From Desulfobaculum sp044987625 (lineage in GTDB: Bacteria; Desulfobacterota; Desulfovibrionia; Desulfovibrionales; Desulfovibrionaceae), in NCBI RefSeq assembly GCF_044987625.1, contig NZ_JBJDSB010000002.1, positions 496,001-560,000 on the forward strand: a stretch of 64,000 nucleotides of DNA. The letters are read 5' to 3'. Made by a program: the position numbers and the translations under genes. Under the pieces are notes generated by a model. It made no database searches. It saw only the letters and a list, made by a program, of their open reading frames with translations, and was not told where the DNA came from. Within the stretch, counting starts at the first letter, position 1, and each line of letters begins with the position of its first letter. Positions 41,161-49,531 of the stretch are shown here, piece by piece.

Positions 41161-42261
41161 ATGGCAGTCATCCCGATTCGTGGACGGCGCATTGCCCTTG
41201 TGGGCGGCGCGGGATTCATCGGACACAATTTGGCCCTGCGCCTGCGCGCGCTGGGGGCGGAGGTGTCCATCATTGACGGACTGATGGTGAACAACCTGCT
41301 GACGTTCGCCTCCGCCGGGCAGGATGTGGCCCACCGCGATATGTACCTGAGCATGCTCAATACACGCCTCGATCTGCTGCATCAGGCCGGAGTGCCGCTG
41401 TTTATTCAGGACTGCCGGGACTATAACGCCCTGTCCAAGCTCATCGACAGGATAGACCCGCACGTGGTGGTTCAGTTGGCCGCCGTGGCGCATGCCAACA
41501 AGTCCAACAAGGACCCCTTCAGCACCTTTGACCACAGCTTCCGCACCCTTGAAAATGCCCTCGACTGCGCGCGTGGGCGGGTGGAGCACTTCATCTACTT
41601 TTCCTCCAGCATGGTCTACGGCAACTTCCGCACCGGCATCGTCACGGAGGAGACGCCGTGCGAGCCTATTGGCATCTATGGCGCGCTGAAATTTGGCGGG
41701 GAGAAGCTGGTCATCGCCTACAATCAGGCCTTTGGCCTGCCGTATACCATCATCCGCCCCTCGGCCCTGTATGGCGAGCGGTGCGTCAGCCGCCGCGTGG
41801 GGCAGATATTCATCGAGAACGCCCTGCACGGTGAGGAAATCCGCGTGCTGGGCGACGGCTCGGACCGCCTTGATTTTACTTTCATCGACGACTTTGTCAG
41901 CGGCATGCTCTGCGTGCTGCAAAACGACAATTCCATCAACCAGATATTCAATCTCACCTACGGGGAATCGCGTTCGTTGGCGGACATGGCGTCCATCGTC
42001 GCCAAGCACTTTCCCGATGTGCGCGTGCGCTACGTGCCCAAGGACAAGCTCACCCCGGACCGGGGGACGCTGTCCGTGGACAAAGCGCGCGAGTATATCG
42101 GCTATCGGCCCGAGTGGCCGCTGGAGCGTGGTTTTGTGAAGTATCTGAACTGGTACAAGCAGACGTTTGGCCACGGCAATGGCAACGGCCATGGCAAGGC
42201 GGCGTCCGGAGCGGCGTCCGGAGCGGCATCCGGCGCGCGGGTGCGGGAGGTTCGGCAATGA
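41161..42261 (+). CDS. NAD-dependent nucleotide-sugar epimerase/dehydratase
   Basis: This is a 366-residue extended SDR protein. The cofactor loop is GGAGFIG (15-21). The catalytic residues are Ser148-150 (YFSSSMVYG) and Tyr173/Lys177 (IYGALKFGGEK). The C-terminal 30 residues are unusual: an HGNGNGHGK stretch and GAASGAASGA encoded by a 12-base tandem repeat. It overlaps the acetyltransferase gene by ATGA. Substrate is probably an NDP-hexose of the cluster. Whether it epimerises or dehydrates is not decidable here. Confidence 0.88.
   Translation: MAVIPIRGRRIALVGGAGFIGHNLALRLRALGAEVSIIDGLMVNNLLTFASAGQDVAHRDMYLSMLNTRLDLLHQAGVPLFIQDCRDYNALSKLIDRIDPHVVVQLAAVAHANKSNKDPFSTFDHSFRTLENALDCARGRVEHFIYFSSSMVYGNFRTGIVTEETPCEPIGIYGALKFGGEKLVIAYNQAFGLPYTIIRPSALYGERCVSRRVGQIFIENALHGEEIRVLGDGSDRLDFTFIDDFVSGMLCVLQNDNSINQIFNLTYGESRSLADMASIVAKHFPDVRVRYVPKDKLTPDRGTLSVDKAREYIGYRPEWPLERGFVKYLNWYKQTFGHGNGNGHGKAASGAASGAASGARVREVRQ
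42199..42234 (+). repeat. Three tandem 12-base repeats at the end of the epimerase gene
   Basis: GCGGCGTCCGGA is repeated at 42199-42210 and 42211-42222, with a third copy at 42223-42234 carrying two changes. It encodes Ala-Ala/Ser-Gly units in the low-complexity tail of the epimerase. It is in frame, so unit number can vary without frameshift. Confidence 0.85.
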
Positions 42262-43037
42262 CGGTGCAGGATGATGTGCTTTGCGTGCCCGCCGATTTCA
42301 TCCGGCGGGACGAGTGGTTGGAGCTGCGGCTGGCCCGCCCCTGTTTTGCCGTGGACGGATGCATTCTGTCCGGGCTGGACGCCATGCGCCTGCGCGAGGC
42401 GCTGGGGGAACTCTTGTGCGTGCACCGGGTGTTTGTGTCCACGCGCATCCTTGCCGATGCGGCGGGGACGGGGTGCGTCCTGCGGCACATGGGCTTCACG
42501 CCTGTGGTGACGGCGGTGAGCATGGAGCGGCCTTTGGACGAGCCTATGGAACGGACCGGGCCGCTGACCATCCGGCTGGCGCGCGCCAGCGATGAGGGGG
42601 CCGTGCGCCGCATTGCGCGGGAGAGCTTCCATTCCTCGCGCTTCCACCGCGATCCAATGATCCCGAAGCCCGTGGCGAATTCCATTAAGGAGGACTGGGC
42701 GCGCAATTTCTTCCTTGGGCAGCGCGGGGACGCCATGGTGGTGGCGGAAAATGCCGATGGCGAGGTTGCGGGTTTTGCTCTGTTCCTGTGCCGGGGGCAG
42801 GAGCTGGTGCTGGACCTCATCGCCGTGGATGACAGGCACCGGGGCTTTCGCGCCGGGGGCGACATGATGGCCTTTGCCAGCCGCGAGCTTGGGCGTTTTG
42901 CCATCATACGCACGGTAACGCAGGCCGAGAATATGCAGGCCATGGCGTGCTACCACCGCGCGGGGTTTGCCTCCGTCACAGTGGAGCGGATTTTTCACTA
43001 TCACGGCGCGCAGGATGACCGCTGCGGGGAGTGCTGA
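42258..43037 (+). CDS. GNAT family N-acetyltransferase
   Basis: The 259-residue protein has a GNAT domain in its C-terminal half (MVVAENADGEVAGFALFL, LIAVDDRHRGFRAGG, AMACYHRAGFASV), including the acetyl-CoA-binding loop HRGFRAGG. It resembles WecD/RffC-like sugar N-acetyltransferases, with an N-terminal alpha/beta domain of about 110 residues. The ATG at 42258 overlaps the epimerase stop. In the pathway it could acetylate the amino group put on by the aminotransferase. Confidence 0.85.
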   Translation: MTVQDDVLCVPADFIRRDEWLELRLARPCFAVDGCILSGLDAMRLREALGELLCVHRVFVSTRILADAAGTGCVLRHMGFTPVVTAVSMERPLDEPMERTGPLTIRLARASDEGAVRRIARESFHSSRFHRDPMIPKPVANSIKEDWARNFFLGQRGDAMVVAENADGEVAGFALFLCRGQELVLDLIAVDDRHRGFRAGGDMMAFASRELGRFAIIRTVTQAENMQAMACYHRAGFASVTVERIFHYHGAQDDRCGEC

Positions 43038-44080
43038 TGCATATAGGACGGCATAATACGGACCGCCGGGTTTTTATCGTGGCGGAGATTGGCAACTGCC
43101 ACGAGGGCGATGCGGTCCTTGCGGAGGAGATGGTTTGGCGCGCGGCGGAAGCCGGCGCGGACGCCGTGAAGTTTCAGACCATTACCCCGGTGCGGCTGGT
43201 GTCCCCGCGTGAGCGTGAACGCGTGGCGCAGCTGGAGCGGTATCGTCTGTCGCTGGAGACGTTTCGGCATTTGGCGCAGGTGGCGGGCATGGCGGGGGTG
43301 GAGTTTTTGTCCACACCCTTTGACGTGGACGCCGTGGACTTTTTGGACGCGCTGGTTCCGGCGTTTAAGGTGGCCTCGGGCGACAATGCATTTCATCCGC
43401 TGCTTGCGGCGGTGGCGGCCACGGGCAAGCCCGTGCTCCTCTCCACAGGCCTTGTGGGGCTGGAGGACGTGCGGCGGAGCATAGCCTATCTGCGCCGACA
43501 TGCTCCGGGCGGGGCACTGGATGTTGCGGCCCTGCACTGCGTCAGCGCGTACCCGACACCGCCGGAACAGGCCAATGTCGCCGCCATTCGCGAGCTTGGC
43601 CGCCTTGGCGTGGTGCCGGGCTATTCCGACCATACGCTGGGCATAGAGGCCGCAGTGCTGGCCGTGGCCTGCGGCGCGCGCATCGTGGAAAAGCACTTTA
43701 CCATCGACAAAAAGCATTCCTCCTTCCGCGACCATGCCCTCGCCGCCGACCCGGAGGAGATGGCGCAGTTGGTGCGGCGCATCCGGCGGGCCGAGGCCAT
43801 GTTAGGCACTGGTCGCAAACAGCCCGCCCCGTGCGAAGAGGGCGGCGGCGCGGCAATGACGCGCTCCTTGGTGGCGTCGCGCGATGTGCGGGTGGGGACG
43901 GTACTGACGCGGGAGCATATCGACTGGGTCCGCCCCGGCGGGGGCATTGCCTCGGGCGATGAGGATGCTGTGCTGGGCCGGGCGCTGACGCGGACCATCC
44001 GCCGCGGCGAAATGATTCTGCCGGAGGACGTGGCCCCGCGTGAGGACGCGCTGGCCGCATCCGAACCGGCGGCGGACTAA
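43037..44080 (+). CDS. NeuB-like nonulosonic acid synthase
   Basis: The 347-residue enzyme condenses PEP with an N-acyl hexosamine to a nonulosonic (sialic acid-like) acid. The N-terminal TIM barrel shows VAEIGNCHEGD, AVKFQTITP and FLSTPFDVDAVDF. HCVSAYPTP and EKHFTIDKKHSSFRDH carry metal and substrate residues. A C-terminal SAF (antifreeze-like) domain follows from about residue 275. The ATG at 43037 is in TGATG with the acetyltransferase stop and has GGGGAG five bases upstream. Whether the product is legionaminic, pseudaminic or another acid is open. Confidence 0.93.
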   Translation: MHIGRHNTDRRVFIVAEIGNCHEGDAVLAEEMVWRAAEAGADAVKFQTITPVRLVSPRERERVAQLERYRLSLETFRHLAQVAGMAGVEFLSTPFDVDAVDFLDALVPAFKVASGDNAFHPLLAAVAATGKPVLLSTGLVGLEDVRRSIAYLRRHAPGGALDVAALHCVSAYPTPPEQANVAAIRELGRLGVVPGYSDHTLGIEAAVLAVACGARIVEKHFTIDKKHSSFRDHALAADPEEMAQLVRRIRRAEAMLGTGRKQPAPCEEGGGAAMTRSLVASRDVRVGTVLTREHIDWVRPGGGIASGDEDAVLGRALTRTIRRGEMILPEDVAPREDALAASEPAAD

Positions 44081-44106
44081 CCGGCCCATGGCCGGGAGGA
44101 CACATT

Positions 44107-45936
44107 ATGTGCGGGATAGCGGGCTACTACGGACGGGCGGAGGTTGCGGACGGCGCGGTGCAGGCGTGCCTGCGCCGTATGCGCCACCGTGGTCCCGATG
44201 CCAGCGGCGTGTTTCGCCGTCAGCTTCCCGGCGGCATGAACGTCTGCCTGCTGCACTCGCGCCTTGCCATTATCGACCTTGATGAACGCGGCAATCAGCC
44301 CTTTGTGACGCCGCGCCACGCCCTGACCTTTAACGGCGAGGTCTACAACTATGTGGAGCGCCGCCGGGCCATGCAGGATGAGGGCGTTGCCTTTTATACC
44401 CGCACGGATACCGAGGTGCTGGCGCGCACCCTGGACAGGGAGGGCATAGGCGGGCTGGACGCGCTGGAAGGCATGTGGGCCTTTGCGGCGGTGGACCTTG
44501 CCACGGGCGCGCTCATCCTCTGCCGCGACAGATTTGGCGAAAAGCCGCTCTATATCCGGCGCGACGCCACGGGGCTGTATTTTGCCTCGGAGGTGAAGTT
44601 TTTGGAGGCGCTGTGCGGGCGGCGGTTCCCGGTGAATATGGCGCATGTGCGGCGCTTTCTCGTCAACGGCTATAAGTGCCTGTACAAAACGCCGCAGACG
44701 TTTTTCTCAGGCGTGGAGGAGCTTCCGGCGGCGCATGTGCTAACGCGCGGGGTGGACGGCGAGGAGCGGCGCATCCGGTACTGGACGCCCCGCGTTGCCC
44801 CGGATGACGCCATGACGCGGGACGAGGCCGTATGCGGCGCGCGCGAGGCACTTGCCGAGGCCGTGCGTCTGCGCCTGCGGGCGGACGTGCCCATCGCCTT
44901 TTGCATGAGCGGCGGGGTGGATTCCAGCTCGCTTATCGCGGTGGCGCGGCGGATGTTTGACCACGACGTGCACGGCTTCACCATCGTCAATACCGACGAG
45001 CGCTACGCGGAATGGGACGCGGTGGAGAAAAGCGTTGCGGACCTCGGCATACGGCATACGGCGCTGCCTTTGCGCACGGGGGGCTTTCTGGATGGACTGC
45101 GCCGCGCGGTGCGCCAGCACGACGCCCCGGTGTATACCGTTACGTATTACGCGCACTGGCTCCTCATGCAGGCGGTGGCGGAGAGCGGCTACCGCATTTC
45201 CGTGAGCGGCACGGGCGCGGATGAACTCTTCACGGGGTACTACGACCACCATGCGCTGTACCTGCACGACATTCACCACGATGCCGGGCTGTACGGCAGG
45301 GCGCGGGACAACTGGATGCGCCATGTGGCCCCGGTGGTGCGAAACCCCGTCCTGCAGGACCCGGACGTGTTTGTGAAGCGGCCGGGCGAGCGGCGGCATA
45401 TTTACCTCGACGCGGACCGCTTTGCCTCCTATCTGCGTGCGCCCTTTGCGGAGCCGTTTACGGAGCGCGGCTACGGGGGCGGCCTGCTGCGCCGCCGCAT
45501 GCAGAACGAGCTGTTTCATGAGGCCGTACCCGTCATCCTGCATGAGGACGACCTGAACGCCATGGCCTTTTCCGTAGAGAACCGGTCCCCGTTTTTGGAC
45601 CGCGCGCTGTTTGAATTCTGCGGCCGCATCCCAACGCGCCACCTCATCCACGACGGCTACAACAAATCCGTCCTGCGCGAGGCCATGCGCGGCATTGTGC
45701 CGGACCATGTGCTGGATGACCGCCGCAAGGTGGGATTCAACGCGCCCGTCTTTGGCTTCCTTGATCGCTCCGACCCTGCCGCGCGCGCCGAGATACTGCG
45801 CGAGAGTCCGGTGTTTGATGTGGTGCGCCGCAGCGCGGTGCAGGACCTGTTGGACCGCGAAACATTGCCCAACTGCGACAGCAAGTTCCTGTTCAGTTTT
45901 TTGGGGGTGAAGATGTTCCTTGAGGAGTACGCCTGA
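44107..45936 (+). CDS. Asparagine synthetase B-like glutamine amidotransferase
   Basis: The 609-residue protein has an N-terminal class-II glutaminase with the catalytic Cys2 (MCGIAGYYG), including RGPDASG and FNGEVYNY. The synthetase domain has the PP-loop SGGVDSSS (268-275). Both halves look intact. GGGAGG lies eight bases before the start. In sugar clusters such proteins amidate a carboxyl group or supply ammonia. It overlaps the WbpG-like gene by TGATG, and the two may work on the same sugar. Confidence 0.9.
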   Translation: MCGIAGYYGRAEVADGAVQACLRRMRHRGPDASGVFRRQLPGGMNVCLLHSRLAIIDLDERGNQPFVTPRHALTFNGEVYNYVERRRAMQDEGVAFYTRTDTEVLARTLDREGIGGLDALEGMWAFAAVDLATGALILCRDRFGEKPLYIRRDATGLYFASEVKFLEALCGRRFPVNMAHVRRFLVNGYKCLYKTPQTFFSGVEELPAAHVLTRGVDGEERRIRYWTPRVAPDDAMTRDEAVCGAREALAEAVRLRLRADVPIAFCMSGGVDSSSLIAVARRMFDHDVHGFTIVNTDERYAEWDAVEKSVADLGIRHTALPLRTGGFLDGLRRAVRQHDAPVYTVTYYAHWLLMQAVAESGYRISVSGTGADELFTGYYDHHALYLHDIHHDAGLYGRARDNWMRHVAPVVRNPVLQDPDVFVKRPGERRHIYLDADRFASYLRAPFAEPFTERGYGGGLLRRRMQNELFHEAVPVILHEDDLNAMAFSVENRSPFLDRALFEFCGRIPTRHLIHDGYNKSVLREAMRGIVPDHVLDDRRKVGFNAPVFGFLDRSDPAARAEILRESPVFDVVRRSAVQDLLDRETLPNCDSKFLFSFLGVKMFLEEYA

Positions 45937-47057
45937 TGCGCTGGTGCTCGCGCTGTGTTTTGCCGGATACGCGTCCGGGCATTGTGCTGGACGATGCGGG
46001 CGTGTGCACGGCCTGCCGCACCCACGCCGCGCGTCCGCAGGTGGACTGGGGCGACAGGGCGCGGCGCTTTGCCGCCTTGTGCGACGAGGTCCGCGGCAGC
46101 GGTCCGGGCTACGACGTGCTCATCCCCGTCAGCGGCGGCAAGGATAGCCACTGGCAGGTGCTGACCTGTCTTGAGCATGGTTTGCGCCCGCTGTGCGTGA
46201 CGTGGCGGCCACCGGGGCGCACGGCCCTTGGGCGGCGGAATCTGGAGAACCTCATCGCCCTTGGTGTGGACCACATGGATGTGTCCATCGCGCCGGATGT
46301 GGAGCGCCGCTTCACCCTTGCGGCCATGGAGCGCTTTGGGACGCCGGGGCTGCCCATGCATATGGCCATCTTCAACATTCCGCTGAACCTTGCCGTACGC
46401 CTGTCCATCCCCCTTGTGGTGTGGGGCGAGAATTCGGCCACGGAGTACGGTTCTGAGGACGGACGCCACATGGGCGTGCGCCTGACCTCTGGCTGGTTGG
46501 AGCGCTACGGCGTGATGCACGGCACCACGGCGGCGGATTGGGTGGGGGAGCGCGGCCTCACTGCGCGCGAACTGACGCCGTATACCGGCCCGGAACCGGA
46601 CGCGCTGGAGGCCAGCGGCGTGCGTGCGGTCTTCCTTGGGTGGTTCTTTCCGTGGGACCCGCAGCGCATGCGCGATGTGGCGCAGGCGCACGGCTTCACC
46701 CCCCGCGAGGGCGGCGCGGCAACGGGACTGTACGACTATGCGGACGTGGACGATGCGTTCATCAGCGTCCACCATTGGCTGAAATGGTACAAGTTCGGCT
46801 TCACCAGAACCTTTGACAATCTGTCGCTGGAAATCCGAATCGGGCGCATAACGCGCGGGGACGCCGTAACCAGCATCCGCCAGCGCGGGGACGATACGCC
46901 GCGCGCGGACATCGCCGCCATGAGCGAGTTTTTGGGCATATCCACGGCGCGTTTTTATGACATGGCGGAGCGCTTCCGCAATCCGGACGTGTGGCAGTGG
47001 GACGGGGAGCGGTGGTGGATACCCGACTTTTTGGTGCCGCAATGGGAGTGGACATGA
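45936..47057 (+). CDS. N-acetyl sugar amidotransferase (WbpG/PseA-like)
   Basis: The 373-residue protein has N-terminal cysteines in two CxxC pairs (CSRC, CTAC) that probably bind zinc, then the PP-loop ATPase motif PVSGGKDSHWQ. The family installs an acetamidino or related group on an acetamido sugar. PseA does this for pseudaminic acid and WbpG for a mannuronic acid derivative with HisH/HisF partners. No hisH/hisF homologues are nearby, which favours the PseA mode or ammonia from the preceding AsnB-like protein. It is joined by TGATG and ATGA overlaps on each side. Confidence 0.88.
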   Translation: MRWCSRCVLPDTRPGIVLDDAGVCTACRTHAARPQVDWGDRARRFAALCDEVRGSGPGYDVLIPVSGGKDSHWQVLTCLEHGLRPLCVTWRPPGRTALGRRNLENLIALGVDHMDVSIAPDVERRFTLAAMERFGTPGLPMHMAIFNIPLNLAVRLSIPLVVWGENSATEYGSEDGRHMGVRLTSGWLERYGVMHGTTAADWVGERGLTARELTPYTGPEPDALEASGVRAVFLGWFFPWDPQRMRDVAQAHGFTPREGGAATGLYDYADVDDAFISVHHWLKWYKFGFTRTFDNLSLEIRIGRITRGDAVTSIRQRGDDTPRADIAAMSEFLGISTARFYDMAERFRNPDVWQWDGERWWIPDFLVPQWEWT

Positions 47058-47440
47058 AAATACAGACCATAACGCCGCCACGGCAGTTTACAACCGGCCG
47101 CCGCAAGGATGTCCAGATGCGCGACTGCGCCCACATTCGCCTCGGGCCGGATGAGCAGGTGACGCTGCTGACCGGCGCGGGCGCGGAGTACGACGTGGCG
47201 CGCAAGTCGTGGGGCTTTTACGCCACGCCGTCCATCAATGGCCGCCTTGCTGGGTTTGGCCTGCGCGCGGCGCTTCTTCGGAGCACCATCGGGCGGTATT
47301 TTATCGTGCTTATCGAGGACGGGCACGAGGCCGAATACGCCGCGTACCTGCGCAGTGAGCACCTGACCGAGGTCTGCCGGCTTGATGAGGACGCGCTGGA
47401 CGCCATAGCGAGCGGGGAGGCGGCCCATGAGTGTGAATAA
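47054..47440 (+). CDS. Small protein of the amidotransferase pair, function unknown
   Basis: This is a 128-residue protein from the ATG at 47054, which overlaps the WbpG-like stop by ATGA. A slightly longer start exists 9 bases upstream. The sequence KSWGFYATPSINGRLAGFGL and GRYFIVLIEDGHEAEYAAYL suggests a compact alpha/beta fold. Small proteins of this kind seem to accompany PseA-type genes, but I cannot name a family with certainty. It overlaps the next methyltransferase gene by 14 bases. Confidence 0.7.
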   Translation: MKIQTITPPRQFTTGRRKDVQMRDCAHIRLGPDEQVTLLTGAGAEYDVARKSWGFYATPSINGRLAGFGLRAALLRSTIGRYFIVLIEDGHEAEYAAYLRSEHLTEVCRLDEDALDAIASGEAAHECE

Positions 47441-48284
47441 CGGCCTCACCTGCATCTGCGGGGGCAGTGACATGCGGCGCGAGCTGGCCTACGACGCGCC
47501 GCCGCAGGGCGAAACGCATTTTTCCCTCACGGGCGAATACCGCCGGGAGTATTGGCAGTGCCAGTACTGCGGGCACATGGCCGCGCGCCTGCGCATGAAT
47601 CTGAGCGGGCTGTATCAGCACGACTATGTGGAGGCCACCTACGGCGGTATGGATGGCCTGCAGCGGTCCTTTGAGCGGGTGGTGAATTTGCCCCCGGAGC
47701 AGTCGGACAATGTGGGGCGGGTGTCGCGCATTATCACCTTTGCGGAGGGGCGCTACCGGGGCGGAGACCCGTCCGGCGCGGCCATGCGGCTGCTGGACGT
47801 TGGGTCCGGGCTGGCGGTGTTTCCCCACGCCATGCGTCAGCTTGGGTGGAACTGCACCGTGGTGGACGTGGATGAGCGGCTGACCACCCACGCGGCGCAG
47901 GTGGCCGGGGTGCAGGCCGTGTGCGGCGACTTTGCCACCATGAGCGGGCTGACGGGCTATGACGCCGTTACCTTTAATAAGGTGCTGGAGCATGTGGCGG
48001 ACCCCGTCGGCATGTTGGCGGCGGCAGGGGGAAGCCTGGCCCCCGGCGGCTTTGTGTATGTGGAGGTGCCCGACGGCGTGGCCGCGCTGTTTGAAGGCCC
48101 GCACCGCGAGGAATTTTTTGTGGAGCATTTGCATGTGTTTTCGCCGGCGTCCGTGGCCATCCTTGCCGCGCGGGCTGGTTTTTCACCCCTTGCCGTGGAG
48201 CGCGTGCGTGAACCCAGCGGCAAGTTTACCCTGCGCGCGTTTTTGGAGCCGGACAGCATGGGCCCGCATTGGTGGGCGCTGTAG
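47427..48284 (+). CDS. Class I SAM-dependent methyltransferase with zinc-binding N-terminus
   Basis: The 285-residue protein has an N-terminal zinc-ribbon-like part (CICGGSD and CQYCGHMA, residues 9-50) and a SAM-binding domain with RLLDVGSGLAVF. NKVLEHVADP and GFVYVEVPDGVAALF follow. This layout occurs in sugar methyltransferases of lipopolysaccharide and flagellin loci. It ends the tightly overlapped first part of the cluster; a 146-base gap follows. Confidence 0.85.
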   Translation: MSVNNGLTCICGGSDMRRELAYDAPPQGETHFSLTGEYRREYWQCQYCGHMAARLRMNLSGLYQHDYVEATYGGMDGLQRSFERVVNLPPEQSDNVGRVSRIITFAEGRYRGGDPSGAAMRLLDVGSGLAVFPHAMRQLGWNCTVVDVDERLTTHAAQVAGVQAVCGDFATMSGLTGYDAVTFNKVLEHVADPVGMLAAAGGSLAPGGFVYVEVPDGVAALFEGPHREEFFVEHLHVFSPASVAILAARAGFSPLAVERVREPSGKFTLRAFLEPDSMGPHWWAL

Positions 48285-48430
48285 GCCTTGCTCCAACGCG
48301 CTGGAATGCTGGGTTTTGCCCCGCCGTGGCCGCATTTGTGCACACGGCATGAAGGATGATGTGGTTTTGACTGGATGATGGGCCGCCGCGCGAAGCGGGC
48401 GTGACGGCCACAGCAGACAGGGAGCGTACG

Positions 48431-49531
48431 GTGCCCCGAACCATCAACCCAAACATCACCTACGTTGGGTCCGCCCTCAGGCAGGCGCGCTACGCCATGA
48501 GCCAGCGCCACGCCATGCGGTACCTGATGCACCGGGCGCGGTGGTCGCTGCTGCCCCGGTGGCGGCGGGTTTCGGCCTTTCCGGAGCATGTGGACATTGA
48601 AACGGCCTCCGCATGCCAGATGGCCTGCCCTATGTGTTTTCAGACCGTGCGCGGCGATGTGCCACGCGGCGTCATGGACCCGGCGCTCTTTCGCCGCGTG
48701 ATGGACGAGGTGGCGGCGCGCCGCCCGTACTCCATCCGCTTGTCATGGCGCGGGGAGTGCCTGTTGCATCCGCAGTTTGCGGAGCTTCTCGCCTACGCGC
48801 GGCGGAGGTTCTCCGGCAGCATATCCTTCCTGACTAACGCCCTTGCGCTGGATGATGCGCTGATGGAGCGCATTGTCGCCGCGCAGACGGACTATATTGT
48901 CATCTCCGCCGACGGCGTGGGCCGCACCTACGAGGCCGTGCGCCGCCCCGCGCGCTTTGACGACCTTGTGCGCAAGCTGGAGCGCCTGCGCGACATCCGC
49001 CGGGCGAATGGTTCGCGCTTTCCCCGCGTGCGCATCAACGCTGTGAGCACATGGCTTACTGCCGGGGAGCGGCGCGAGTTTGTGCAGACCTTCCAACCGC
49101 TGACCGACGCCATCCTCATTGGCGAGATGCTGTCCAACTTTGCCGAATACGCGCCGCCGCATGACCCGGATGCGTTTTGCGCCTCGCCATGGCAGCGGCT
49201 GCTGGTGGGGTGGGATGGCTCGGTGCATCCCTGCTGCTGTGATGTGGCGGGCAAGTACAGCCTTGGTAACGTGGCGGATGAGCCACTGGCGCAGATGTGG
49301 CGCGGCGAGCGGCTGACGGCGCTGCGGCGGGCCATTGCCAGCGGGCGGCGCCTCAGCATCCCCCTGTGCCGCGACACGGATTGCGGCGTGGATGAAAATG
49401 ACAACGAGGCGTCGGAGGAGTTCATGGACCTGCTTCGCGCGCAGGTGATGCGCCAGCATGGGGCGGACAGTCCGCTCCTTGGATACCTGCGCGGCGCAGC
49501 GCGCCCCGGCGCGGGGGAGGAGGCGGCATGA
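48431..49531 (+). CDS. Radical SAM/SPASM domain protein (first copy)
   Basis: This is a 366-residue radical SAM enzyme. The [4Fe-4S] cluster motif is CQMACPMC (Cys62, Cys66, Cys69). The C-terminal SPASM-like region has SVHPCCCDVAGKYSLGN and LCRDTDCG for auxiliary clusters. I prefer the GTG at 48431, with GGGAG six bases upstream, to the GTG 30 bases earlier. It overlaps the next gene by ATGA. Such enzymes modify peptides or sugars by radical chemistry; the substrate is unknown. Confidence 0.88.
   Translation: MPRTINPNITYVGSALRQARYAMSQRHAMRYLMHRARWSLLPRWRRVSAFPEHVDIETASACQMACPMCFQTVRGDVPRGVMDPALFRRVMDEVAARRPYSIRLSWRGECLLHPQFAELLAYARRRFSGSISFLTNALALDDALMERIVAAQTDYIVISADGVGRTYEAVRRPARFDDLVRKLERLRDIRRANGSRFPRVRINAVSTWLTAGERREFVQTFQPLTDAILIGEMLSNFAEYAPPHDPDAFCASPWQRLLVGWDGSVHPCCCDVAGKYSLGNVADEPLAQMWRGERLTALRRAIASGRRLSIPLCRDTDCGVDENDNEASEEFMDLLRAQVMRQHGADSPLLGYLRGAARPGAGEEAA

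Noticed and set aside
39790..42258. 822-codon minus-strand frame
   Set aside because: Antisense to the oxidoreductase, aminotransferase and epimerase genes; histidine- and arginine-rich mirror.
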